From: Ktedonosporobacter rubrisoli
GTDB taxonomy: Bacteria > Chloroflexota > Ktedonobacteria > Ktedonobacterales > Ktedonobacteraceae
NCBI RefSeq assembly: GCF_004208415.1
Contig: NZ_CP035758.1
Location: 3,410,001 to 3,474,000, forward strand
DNA: 64,000 nucleotides
Direction: 5' to 3'
Position 1 is the first letter of the stretch; each line of letters opens with the position of its first letter. The notes below the pieces were generated by a model. The model worked only from the letters and a program-made list of their open reading frames with translations, made no database searches and had not been told where the DNA came from. This document shows positions 39,102 through 47,578 of the stretch, in pieces. Both the position numbers and the translations under genes were made by a program.

Positions 39102-39720
39102 TGTAGCTGCATTTTCTTACAATTGAGGAACATTTTCAGGAGATCCTTGTGAGGATGTTGTTATGAGGTCCACCGCATGCTACCCTCGTTGAGAGGAGGG
39201 GATGAAGCTCGGGTGCGTAACGTTAGGGCCGACCGTGTATTTGACATGGGATCTGTAAGCCCGCTTCCTTGTTTGATCGCTAGACCGACACGGGCTTATA
39301 GGACACAAAAGGCCGAAGCGAGGACGGCTGTATCAGCACTGCTACCTGTTCAGCGGGATACTGAGTTTCTTGAAATATTCTTACGAGATTGTGATGTTCT
39401 TGTTCTCCGGCTAGGGACCAACCCAAGATGTTGGAAAATGTCGAAATCGTGGGAAACGACTCTCCCATCTTGTACTCCGTTGCACCATTGAATGGAACAT
39501 TCGCCCTTCTATACTTGGAATAGAGCCTGCAAATTTTATACGATGCCGGCCACTGACGCTTCAGGTACTTGAGGACAGGATAGAGGTCTTCCGATGGAGA
39601 TTGTGTTGGAAGATGTTAACGTAATCCATCCTTCTTGTACTTTCATCGCAGATGCGGCAGTACGTCTTCGGAGAAAGACGGTTCAAACCATGATCAGTTC
39701 AAAGCCGAAAGGAGTTTTCC
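39102..39720. other. 620-base region without recognised gene
   Basis: Only short open frames with no family resemblance. It precedes the repeat-peptide gene. The end (AAGCCGAAAGGAGTTTTCCATG) supplies an AAAGGAG ribosome binding site for that gene, so a promoter should lie here, but none was chosen. Confidence 0.35.
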
Positions 39721-40026
39721 ATGAAATTTCGCTTCCTTACTCTTTCACAGCATACCCCAAGGTTGCTTGCTCTCGGCCTCTGTGCCATTTTATTACTTAC
39801 TGGTTTGGCAGTGTTTGCCGTGACTGGCCCAAATCCTGATGGGATACGCGTCAACGGGATCAAAGTTTCAAATCCTGATGCAGTACGTATAAATGGCATT
39901 GAAGCTTCAAATCCTGATGGGATACGCGTCAACGGGATCGAAGCTTCAAATCCTGATGGGATACGCGTCAACGGGATCGAAGTTTTCACTTCTGGGACAG
40001 CCTATCCCACCAGCATTGAGGCTTAG
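39721..40026 (+). CDS. Small secreted protein with four 13-residue repeats (101 aa)
   Basis: Good AAAGGAG ribosome binding site. Residues 1-36 form an N-terminal basic region and a hydrophobic stretch (LLALGLCAILLLTGLAVFAV), a signal peptide or anchor. From residue 38 a 13-residue unit, consensus NPDGIRVNGIEAS, is repeated four times to residue 89, followed by a short tail. The regular spacing suggests a small beta-solenoid or a processed multi-copy peptide. No family recognised. It is flanked downstream by an IS3 scrap. Confidence 0.65.
   Translation: MKFRFLTLSQHTPRLLALGLCAILLLTGLAVFAVTGPNPDGIRVNGIKVSNPDAVRINGIEASNPDGIRVNGIEASNPDGIRVNGIEVFTSGTAYPTSIEA
39832..39987 (+). repeat. Four tandem 39-bp coding repeats
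   Basis: Units at 39832, 39871, 39910 and 39949. Units 3 and 4 are almost identical at the DNA level, and unit 2 differs most (Ala-Val and Ile in place of Gly-Ile and Val). Repeats stay in frame and encode the 13-residue motif. Confidence 0.9.
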
Positions 40027-40245
40027 CACAATGCATCGCATCAATCGCATGCAATTCCAGACGCGGCAAGAGGCGCGATCGGTCATTTTTGAGTGCTTGG
40101 AGGGCTTGTACAATCCTGTCCGGTTCCATTCAACCTTCCAGTCTATGAGTCCAGGAGCTTTTGCTCATTTTCCTTTTCTTCCATGTCTGCCGATCGGACG
40201 TGTGGTGCTCTCGCTTGCTCAGAGGCAACTGAATTCGTCTTTTCT
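40027..40245 (+). pseudogene. Scrap of IS3 OrfB fused to a LanB-like fragment
   Basis: One frame reads RMQFQTRQEARSVIFECLEG, YNPVRFHSTFQSMSPGAF, the C-terminal end of IS3-type OrfB. It continues directly as HFPFLPCLPIGRVVLSLAQR. That last part is nearly the same as HFPFLPRLQIGRVVLSLAQW in the LanB at 47579-50800. The DNA also matches (compare about 40165-40225 with 49510-49570). So a piece of a lantibiotic dehydratase gene lies here beside a transposase end. Confidence 0.6.
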
Positions 40246-40372
40246 GTTGAAAGGATCGATAAATTTCCTAATTCCTTGAAACGCTCAGATAAGACATACG
40301 CATTGAGCGAGATGGATCAGGTATCGGGCAACATCATCCTGCTTGTTTCTCTATATCGGGGAGGAGAGGGCT

Positions 40373-41446
40373 ATGACCATACATAGTGAAGTGATTGGAA
40401 GTTTACTCAGGCCGGCCTATTTACTTGAAGCGCGCAGACAGGTCGAGACAGGTCAGATCAGCGCTGCCACCTTCAAAGCCCTTGAGGACAGGGCAGTCGA
40501 TGAGGCGATTGGCTTGCAGGAGGTAGCAGGCATCGAGGTGATTACCGATGGGGAGATGCGACGAGCTAGTTTCTTTGGGCATCTGGTCGACGCGCTCGAA
40601 GGTTTCGACCCCTCAGGAGGCCGGCGTCTTCCTATGAAGGATGAGGAAGGCGGACAATTCTTCGCTCCGACACCCGTGGTGGTGGAGAAACTCAAGTGGC
40701 GCAGGAGCATGTGCGCTGAAGAGTGGGTCTATCTGCGTGCGCGTCGAAAGGGCCCTCTCAAAGTTACGCTGGTCAGTGCCCAACCGTACTATGATCCTCA
40801 GAAATCAAGAGAGGCCTATCCTTCTTACGATGCCTATCTGGCGGATGTAGTGGAGATTGCACGGCGTGAGGTGCAGGAACTGCGTCGACTGGGGTGTTCG
40901 TATATTCAACTCGATGCACCTCAGTACGCCTCATTGCTCGATCCAGATATCCGAGCAGCATTGCGCCAACGAGGCATTGATCCTGACAAGAGTCTAGATC
41001 TCCAGATTGCATGCGATAATGCGATTATTGACGCGCAGCCAGGCGTCACCTTTGGCCTTCACATCTGTCGTGGCAATAATCAGAGCAAATTTTACGCCAG
41101 TGGAGATTATGAGCCGATTGCACGGGTATTTAGGCAAACACGTTTTCAGCGTTTCTTGTTGGAATATGATGATCCACGCTCAGGAGGATTTGAGCCTCTG
41201 CAGCATGTACCACAAGACCGTTTCGTAGTCCTGGGTCTGGTCAGCACAAAACGGCCGCAGCTAGAAACAGCTGCCCAGTTACGAGAGCGCATTGAGCAAG
41301 CTGCACGTTTTTTCCCTCTGGAGCAGCTGGCACTCAGCCCGCAATGCGGTTTTGCTTCGACGATGGAAGGAAATTCTCTCTCGCCTCAAGATCAGCAGCG
41401 CAAGTTGAAGCTGGTAGCTCAAGTGGCCAGACAGGTCTGGGGATAA
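40373..41446 (+). CDS. Cobalamin-independent methionine synthase-like protein (MetE C-terminal type, 357 aa)
   Basis: Single TIM-barrel protein like the MetE catalytic half. The zinc ligands of MetE can be seen: His and Cys in FGLHICRGN, Glu in FLLEYDD and Cys in LSPQCGF. EVIGSLLRP at the start and VITDGEMRRASFF are typical. Such stand-alone proteins transfer methyl groups to or from thiols but the methyl donor differs from MetE. ATG 40373 follows GGGGAGGAGAGGG and is preferred to the upstream in-frame ATG at 40343. No neighbour explains its role. Confidence 0.88.
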   Translation: MTIHSEVIGSLLRPAYLLEARRQVETGQISAATFKALEDRAVDEAIGLQEVAGIEVITDGEMRRASFFGHLVDALEGFDPSGGRRLPMKDEEGGQFFAPTPVVVEKLKWRRSMCAEEWVYLRARRKGPLKVTLVSAQPYYDPQKSREAYPSYDAYLADVVEIARREVQELRRLGCSYIQLDAPQYASLLDPDIRAALRQRGIDPDKSLDLQIACDNAIIDAQPGVTFGLHICRGNNQSKFYASGDYEPIARVFRQTRFQRFLLEYDDPRSGGFEPLQHVPQDRFVVLGLVSTKRPQLETAAQLRERIEQAARFFPLEQLALSPQCGFASTMEGNSLSPQDQQRKLKLVAQVARQVWG

Positions 41447-41814
41447 GAGTGTTATTCATAAGGTTTGGGATATAGCTGCTAATTTTATGGACATGCATTT
41501 CAATGTCCACGAAACCAGCGTTAAGCTACGTCCGTTGCAGCTGGTGGGATCTCCCACAAACCCAACTAAACTGAGTATAGCATAGGACGGAACCAGCAAA
41601 CAAGAGCGTTCGTTTGTCATAGTTTCGATACAAGCAAATAATTGACTATTTTCAGACACCCCAACGCCTTTTCCTGTGTTTAAGGTCGAACATATGGTTG
41701 ACCTGTATCAACTCGTAGTTTTCACCGCTAGTATAATGATCATCAGCTTAGGAAAACCAAGGCAGCAACAATCGCAGAGGCGTTCACTAGATCGTTTGCA
41801 GGCCGATAAAAACG
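41447..41814. other. Non-coding stretch after the MetE-like gene
   Basis: About 370 bases. A small hairpin (GGACAT at about 41500 pairing with ATGTCC) follows the stop by 50 bases. No gene recognised. Confidence 0.3.
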
Positions 41815-43095
41815 TCATAAATGTTTTTCGAGGGCATGCTCATAATCGTTTTTGACCCTGAGAGTCCTTGGATGCGTTTTCCCTAGATGCTGCTCGTAAA
41901 TGGCGAGGACGCGTTGATAGAGTGCATCAGCCTGTTTATTTTTGCCCTGCCTCTGATAGAGGAGCGCAAGACTGTGTAGAGCCAGGCCCGTGGCGGGATG
42001 GTCTGGTCCTGAAAGTCGTTCGCGGGTAGCTACAGCCTGCTGTAACAGCGGTTCGGCCTTGCTATAACTTCCTTCGCCTCGATAGAGAATCGCCAGATGT
42101 CCAAAACACTGGGCAGTACTCTGGTGGCCTGAACCCAGGTGCCGCTCGCGGATGGCTAGTGCTCGTTGGAACAACGTTTCAGCCAGATCGTAGTTTCCCA
42201 ATGTTTGGTAGAAAATTCCCAACGATATTATGCCCGCTGAGGTGCTCAGATTTTCCGGACCCAGGTGTTTTTCATAAATTGCTAGCGATCTATGTAAATA
42301 AATCCCGGCCTGTTCGTATTTGCCCTGGTACCTGTAGAGTTCAGCCAGATTATCGAGCACAGCCGTCAGTTAAAGCTCATCAGTTCCACTCGTCGACTCT
42401 GTAAGTGTAAGTAACCGCTCTAGCAAAAGCACAGCCTCATCATAGCGCCCACGCTCCAGGAGATAGCCACCCATTTTTTGTAGCAAGGACCTTGCCTCCG
42501 GGCGATTCATACCTGTTTGTTCGATCAGCAGCCGACAGGCCTGAACGTGGGGAGCGCATTGCTCCCAGCTAACCCAGTTTGAGTTTTTTTCGTTCTCAAT
42601 ACATATTGCGTTTACAGCAACTACTGCCCGTTCTGTCCATTAATATTCCGTTGCCTGATTCATACCAGCACGCAATACGACCTGTACCAGGCGATGTGTC
42701 GAGAGGGTATGATCTTTTGCATTGCGGCTGAGCAGCGAATACGCAGAAATCGTACGCAAAGCCTTGTTTAATTGCAAAGGGTCAGCCGCCACAGGTCCAA
42801 GTGCTTCCCCAGGTAAGGTGCTCCCTTGACGATGATCTCTTCAGGGATAGCATCGGGATGCAAAAATGCACAGAGCCTCAGTAAATCGGCAGCAGCGACA
42901 TTGGTTTGCTCAACCTTCTCAAAGGAGAGACCAGGTGGTAACAACCGAAGCAGGGTGGTCAAGGATAGTTTCTCCTCACCATTTCAGTAACTCCGCTTGC
43001 CTGGTTTCGTAAAGATGTATATAATCCGTCAAACTGCATGGCGTTTCCTCGATGTACGCACCTACCTGATCGAGTGCCAGGGGTAGACCGCCCAT
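41815..43095 (-). pseudogene. NB-ARC/TPR STAND protein, decayed C-terminal two thirds
   Basis: Joined frames read, from 43095 downwards: GGLPLALDQVGAYIEETPCS (NB-ARC GLPL motif), AAADLLRLCAFLHPDAIPEE, YSLLSRNAKDHTLSTHRLVQ (winged helix), then a TPR array of kinesin-light-chain type (LYRYQGKYEQAGIYLHRSLA and three more units) to TGA 41815-41817. Lesions: TGA in AEL-L-K-W-stop-GET near 42980, a G deletion near 42790, TAA near 42640 and TAA near 42372. The P-loop domain is missing. Members sense signals through the TPRs and are common in Ktedonobacteria. Confidence 0.8.
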
Positions 43096-43429
43096 CATTG
43101 TCATTTATCAGATAAAATTTACTGTTCTCAGAAAACGAGCCATGCTGCCAAGCGCTTTCAGCGCATCAGCTTTCTCACAGAACTTGGCGTAGCGTCGCCT
43201 CTCATTCTTTTTCAGCTCTTCCCTTCTCTCCTTCATAAAATCTTGCCACATTTTTGCCACCATATCTGAGAAATACGCCAACACATGGGGAAAAATGGTC
43301 GCATTTCTGGCGCATCTCAGGTATACTTGCACGTGAGAAGGAGACATGCGATTCTAGCACAACGCAAGGGAAAACGGTCATGAAAGTGAGAGGTTCTCTT
43401 GATTCCGAAACGAGAAGCAGGAGGCCTTG
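43096..43429. other. Junction region with one doubtful minus-strand ORF
   Basis: A 79-codon frame at 43108-43347 on the minus strand contains a basic helix (FMKERREELKKNERRRYAKF) but has no recognised family and no strong ribosome binding site. The region otherwise holds the upstream sequence of the lipoprotein gene. Confidence 0.3.
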
Positions 43430-44055
43430 ATGAAGCATCATCGCCCCGTCAGAGGGGCATTAGGGGTCTTCTGGCTGTTCTGGGTGGCACTGGTTCTCAG
43501 TGGCTGCGCGACTGCCTTGTCGCAGGCGCGTTCGACGCCAACTGCGCCCTCGCCACGATCAGCATCTTCGCCTTGGGCTCCTCCTCCCTGTCAAACCCAG
43601 CACCTCCTGCTCGCTTTTGGCACCTTCGACGCCGCTACCAGCAACGAGGCCGCACAGTTTGTCCTGGTGAACCAGTCGAAGCAGAGTTGTCCGCTCTCCG
43701 GCTATCCAGCGGTCCAGCTCCTTGATGCTCGACACCAGCCCATCCGAGCACACGTCAGGCAAGTCACGCAGGGGTTTCTGTATCTCCCGCAGGTGCCCCA
43801 TCAGTTTGTCCTTCAGGCGGGGGGAAAGGCGTATTTCGTGGTCTCCTGGGCCAACTTGGGCTGTGGGAAGCTCCCTCCAGGTGTAGGCCCTCCAGGATCC
43901 TTTGCTTCCCCAGTCTCCTTTCTGCGAGTCACCCCGCCTCTCAATCAGGCATCCCTGCTGATCGCCACCCAGTGGGGGGCCCGTTCTGTCCGTTCAGAAA
44001 CTCTGTGGACATCTCTCCTCTGGAGCCGTACAATATCTTGCAGCAGCCTCGATGA
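43430..44055 (+). pseudogene. DUF4232-like lipoprotein with a probable one-base deletion near the end
   Basis: ATG 43430 follows GGAGGCCTTG. A signal peptide with lipobox LVLSGC (about residues 22-27) is followed by a Ser/Thr/Pro-rich linker and a DUF4232-type domain: CQTQHLLLAFGTFDAATSNE, SCPLSGYPAVQLLDARHQPI, and AYFVVSWANLGCG. As written the frame runs to 44212. However, adding one G to the six-G run at about 43973-43978 gives a natural end (GPFCPFRNSVDISPLEP) with a TGA at 44053-44055. The protein would be anchored at the outer face of the membrane. Function unknown. Confidence 0.7.
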
Positions 44056-44123
44056 TCTCCAAGCTGAAGCCGCGTACTTCCGCGAAGCCAGCCACTGCGT
44101 GCGCGCGTTTCATGGAGCAGTGA

Positions 44124-44206
44124 GGGAACTGCGTGAGCGATCAGCTCTCCTTTTGAGAGGGGAGCCACGAGACGCGAGAGAGCCGATTTTTGCTCACGCA
44201 GTTCCC
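44124..44206. repeat. 83-bp segment with 15-bp perfect terminal inverted repeats
   Basis: GGGAACTGCGTGAGC at 44124-44138 and its exact complement at 44192-44206. The interior holds a smaller hairpin. It could be a miniature transposable element or an RNA hairpin. No clear target duplication. Confidence 0.5.
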
Positions 44207-44615
44207 AAATGAACACTTCGGCATCAAAGCAGAGACCAGTTCGTTTGGCTTTTCAGCTTTGCGCCCGCGTTCTGCTTGCATAAAATCGTGCAGCCTCCTC
44301 GCGCTGCTTCTGGGAGTGACGCGCCAGATGATGAGAGAGACACTGGTCATTTCATCAGAGCTTCACAGCGCGGAAGAGATGAGATAAGATGTCGCGCCAA
44401 CTAATACGAGAGACCAATGTGCTGAATGCACCTCTCAAGCCGATATGGGCAAGTTATCTGAGAGAAACGCGCCAGGAATTGAGTCTGGCACACTCTCGGT
44501 GATTGAGGCCGTTTGCTTCCTGTGATATGATCATTTCCACCAACCGTAGAACTCCCCATGCAACCCTATTTGATGAGGCTGGTCGATCTTACTGTTCCAG
44601 CAAAAGGATGACGTC
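44207..44615. other. Non-coding stretch before the P-loop kinase
   Basis: About 400 bases with no recognised gene. A short frame near 44410-44500 (RETNVLNAPLKPIWASYLRE) looks like a scrap of coding sequence but could not be assigned. Confidence 0.3.
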
Positions 44616-45125
44616 ATGAAGCGAATTCTGTTGACGGGAATGTCTGGAACCGGCAAGTCCACGGTCATTCGCGAACTTGCTGCTCGCGGATACAAGGCCG
44701 TGGATGCCGATAGCGACGAGTTCTCCCAGTGGGTGGAGATCGAAGGCGAAGCTTCTGCCGAAGTCACGCCGGTGGACGGAAACAGAGATTGGGTATGGCG
44801 AGAGGACTGCATCCAAGATCTTTTGTCCACGGAGGACACCGATGTGCTGTTTGTCAGCGGGTATGCGGAGAATATGCCGACGTTTTTTCCCCAGTTCGAT
44901 CTCATCGTCCTGCTGAGCGCACCAGCTTCGGTCATCGTCGAACGATTGCGCACCAGAACCACCAATCAGTACGGCAAGCGGTCCGAGGAGGTCGCTCGCG
45001 TGCTGAGTTTAGTGGAAAGCATCGAGCCGAGGCTCAGATGCGCTGCGGGATACGAGATCGATACCAGAATCCCGCTTTCGGAGGTCGTGGCGACCCTGCT
45101 TCAACTGGTGCAATCACAGCCATGA
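44616..45125 (+). CDS. P-loop NTPase/small kinase (shikimate- or adenylate-kinase-like, 169 aa)
   Basis: Compact nucleoside-kinase-type protein: KRILLTGMSGTGKSTVIREL gives the Walker A motif near residues 7-16, VLFVSGYAENM the Walker B-like strand, and RLRTRTTNQYGKR an Arg-rich lid. Length of 169 fits stand-alone small kinases. Substrate cannot be told. The gene stands alone between relics. Confidence 0.82.
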   Translation: MKRILLTGMSGTGKSTVIRELAARGYKAVDADSDEFSQWVEIEGEASAEVTPVDGNRDWVWREDCIQDLLSTEDTDVLFVSGYAENMPTFFPQFDLIVLLSAPASVIVERLRTRTTNQYGKRSEEVARVLSLVESIEPRLRCAAGYEIDTRIPLSEVVATLLQLVQSQP

Positions 45126-45318
45126 TGCCTGATCTTGTGCAGGCATGGGCCGGGGAAGGATTGGGTTGCGCGTCCAATGGGGAGGAATCACCTCAACCAC
45201 TCGGATTGGTTGAATCCCAAAATTTACACCTGGTTGAGATTTTTACACTATCCCATTCCCTGAGTTTTCCTCGTTGCGCATTTCGTGGGACTAACAAATT
45301 CAATGTGAGGAGAATAGC

Positions 45319-45477
45319 ATGCAAGTCCGTACAATCGGTGTGATAGGAGCAGGCGTGATGGGCATTGGTGTAGCCCAGGTTCTGGCGCAGCATCTACTTG
45401 TGCTCCCCAAAGGCACAGGGACACTCTTCGGAAACAAAGAATCGCAGAAGCTTGTGCTATATGGGCCAAAGGTATAA
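45319..45477 (+). pseudogene. 3-hydroxyacyl-CoA dehydrogenase-type N-terminal fragment (52 codons)
   Basis: ATG after GAGGAGAATAGC. The frame begins RTIGVIGAGVMGIGVAQVLA, the G-x-G-x-x-G NAD-binding start of 3-hydroxyacyl-CoA dehydrogenases. After about residue 25 the sequence no longer resembles the family and ends at TAA 45477. A truncated relic. Confidence 0.6.
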
Positions 45478-45700
45478 ATGAGTGATCTCATACCACCAGG
45501 CAATTGTCTTGGAACATACTACCACAGGTACAGCTTTCCACACCCGACTTTCCAGGAATATCTGACTGCTCGCTATATTGCCGCACAGCCCAATCCCGAC
45601 TACATCGACATGGTGATGGCACACCTGCATGAGGACTGGTGGCAGGAGGTACATCTTCTCACGATTGCTCACTTGGGATCGGGGAAAAGTGGAAACGCCT
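45478..45700 (+). pseudogene. NACHT-type STAND protein fragment
   Basis: The frame contains YSFPHPTFQEYLTARYIAAQ and HEDWWQEVHLLTIAHLG, the conserved F-x-H-x-T-F-Q-E-Y-L-A-A block and W-W-x-E-V segment after NACHT domains. Nothing else of the protein is left. Confidence 0.6.
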
Positions 45701-45877
45701 GCGACAGTGACACGCAGTTGTGGTGGTCCCCACCAGGCATTACAGGCGAGTCGGTCGAGCCAACTCCAGTGATAACGCGAACACGTGGTAGAGGGAAAAC
45801 CTTCTCAGGATGCCTACTGCACCGCAGGAACAACCGATCTCTGAGATTTATGCACCAGTTGTCATAGCGCCCAAAAA

Positions 45878-45911
45878 ACACAATAGAATTGTGTATCTCT
45901 TGCTGTATAAT
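45878..45911 (+). promoter_or_regulatory. Candidate promoter/operator of the lanthipeptide locus
   Basis: Inverted repeat ACACAAT (45878-45884), AGA, ATTGTGT (45888-45894), followed by TATAAT at 45906-45911, about 140 bases before the precursor gene. The -35 position falls inside the repeat and is a poor match, which suits a regulated promoter. Assignment is by sequence only. Confidence 0.45.
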
Positions 45912-45968
45912 TACTTTAGCTTCGATTTTCTCCTTTGCGTTTCTTTTCGAGTATCTCACTGGAAAAGG

Positions 45969-46055
45969 ATGGAGAAGGGAAAGAAAGTCGAAGTCAAACG
46001 TCATGAAGCGACCCGGGCACATTTAGCTAGAAAGAGGAGATCCCTGTATGACTGA
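45969..46055 (+). CDS. Possible upstream peptide (28 aa) overlapping the precursor start
   Basis: A very basic frame (MEKGKKVEVKRHEATRAHLA and eight more residues) ends in TGA 46053-46055, overlapping the precursor ATG (ATGACTGA). Such overlap could couple translation of the two, or the ORF may be fortuitous. Confidence 0.25.
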   Translation: MEKGKKVEVKRHEATRAHLARKRRSLYD

Positions 46056-46212
46056 AAATGATTTCGAGCTGGATATTCAGCTTTCTTCTGAGGAAACAGA
46101 GGAGCAAGACGCGAATATTCCTGATGCCTATACTTGGGGCAATACCTGCACAGGGCATTACCTGTGTACTACAGAACCGTGCGAATGCGGGGCGTTGCCG
46201 CCAAACAATTGA
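46048..46212 (+). CDS. lanA: Class I lanthipeptide precursor (54 aa)
   Basis: ATG 46048 follows AAAGAGGAGATCCCTGT. Residues 5-11 are DFELDIQ, an F-x-L-D box like those that bind LanB enzymes in class I leaders, followed by an acidic stretch (SSEETEEQD). The C-terminal half, from about residue 22, holds Cys at 34, 40, 45 and 47 and Thr at 29, 33, 35, 41 and 42, with no Ser. It ends with GALPPNN. Cys plus Thr in the core predicts methyllanthionine rings. No leader protease or exporter is encoded nearby. It is followed after 17 bases by lanC and then lanB. The cleavage site is unknown. Confidence 0.85.
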   Translation: MTENDFELDIQLSSEETEEQDANIPDAYTWGNTCTGHYLCTTEPCECGALPPNN

Positions 46213-46229
46213 ATAGGCGGTGAACCCTC

Positions 46230-47549
46230 ATGGCATCTTGGCGCAACGTTCTTAATCCATCTTTGGCGGCAGCAGCAGTTGCTGCTGCCAAAGATGTGGC
46301 ATTTCGCTTGCAGGACCCGGAACTGCTTCAGAGAGCGATCAACAACATAAGACAGCAAACCCAGACATCCGTGTACGATACAGATCCTGCTGCTTCCTGT
46401 TACGCGGGCCACGCTGGTGCAGCACTGCTCTTCTCAGAACTGGATCGTCGCTTTCCAACAGAGGGATGGGATGTCGCTGGTCACCATTGTATGCAAGTTG
46501 CGGTATGCAGCGTCAAAAGGTCGTCCTGGTCGCCTCGACGGCTTGGGCTTGGCGCTCTTAGCGGCCTTTTGTTCGTCACCTGGTCATTAAGTCATGGGGA
46601 AACGCGCTATCTAAGGACATTGACTGCCTTAGAACAGCAAGCGTTACCAGCAATCCGCACTGTGGCAGAAAACGTTATTGCTGACCAGGTCCATGGGTGT
46701 ACAGAATCGCTTTACGATCACATTAGCGGGCTTACAGGAATGGGAGTGCACCTGCTTTGCCGCCGTCATGTTCCAGCGGTAACCGAAACACTGGAAGCAG
46801 TGCTTCAGGCACTGATCTACCTGGCAGAAGAAACTGACGGGATTCCTCATTGGTATATCCCTTCTTACTTGTCAGATCCTGGCTGGCTCAGCAAATTTCC
46901 TCATGGTCATCTCAATTGTGGATTGGCACACGGAATCCCTGGGCCTCTGGCTCTACTCTCTCTTGCCAAATCCAGTGGGATACACGTGCCGTCTCTGGAT
47001 ATGACCATTCGCCGGATAGCAGATTGGGTAGTCGCTCATCATCGGGCAGATACCTGGGGCATCGATTGGCCCAACGCGTCCCCACCAGGAGACGCTCCGG
47101 TTGAAAGCGGAACTACACGCACGGCATGGTGCTATGGCATTCCTGGTGTAGCTCGTGCCCTCTGGCTGGCAGGGAAGGCAGTAGATTGCACGACCTATCG
47201 AGACGTTGCGTTGCTCGGAATGCGCAGTGTCTATCGACGATCAGTCGAGGCTCGTCGTCTTGATCCATCTGGCTTTTGTCACGGTATTGCTGGTCTTTTG
47301 CAGATTACCTTGCGCTTCGCTGCTGAGACAGGAGATACTTGTTTTATTGAGCCTGTAAATACCTTATGCGAGCAAATGCTTGCCAACTACGAACCCGAGA
47401 CACTGCTAGGATATCGAGCACGGCGAATAGGAGGAGATCTGCTTGATGATCCCGGCCTGTTAAACGGAGCCGCTGGCAATGCACTGGTGCTTTTGGCCGC
47501 CTCCACTCCCCATGAGCCAACCTGGGATCGCTTTTTCCTTCTCTCGTAA
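46230..47549 (+). CDS. lanC: Lanthionine synthetase cyclase LanC (439 aa)
   Basis: Zinc-dependent cyclase that adds Cys thiols to dehydrated residues. The alpha/alpha barrel motifs can be seen: the active-site His in NCGLAHGIPGPLALL, zinc ligand Cys in TAWCYGIPGVARALW, and Cys-His in GFCHGIAGLLQI. LLNGAAGNALVLL lies near the C-terminus. Length is normal. Its ATG is 17 bases after the precursor stop, and lanB starts 29 bases after its own stop, so the three form one operon. Confidence 0.93.
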   Translation: MASWRNVLNPSLAAAAVAAAKDVAFRLQDPELLQRAINNIRQQTQTSVYDTDPAASCYAGHAGAALLFSELDRRFPTEGWDVAGHHCMQVAVCSVKRSSWSPRRLGLGALSGLLFVTWSLSHGETRYLRTLTALEQQALPAIRTVAENVIADQVHGCTESLYDHISGLTGMGVHLLCRRHVPAVTETLEAVLQALIYLAEETDGIPHWYIPSYLSDPGWLSKFPHGHLNCGLAHGIPGPLALLSLAKSSGIHVPSLDMTIRRIADWVVAHHRADTWGIDWPNASPPGDAPVESGTTRTAWCYGIPGVARALWLAGKAVDCTTYRDVALLGMRSVYRRSVEARRLDPSGFCHGIAGLLQITLRFAAETGDTCFIEPVNTLCEQMLANYEPETLLGYRARRIGGDLLDDPGLLNGAAGNALVLLAASTPHEPTWDRFFLLS

Positions 47550-47578
47550 GTTTTGTATGTAAGAAAGCTAACTCGTAT

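Noticed and set aside
39832..39987. 39-bp tandem repeats as a CRISPR array
   Set aside because: Units follow each other without spacers and code in frame for a repeated peptide.
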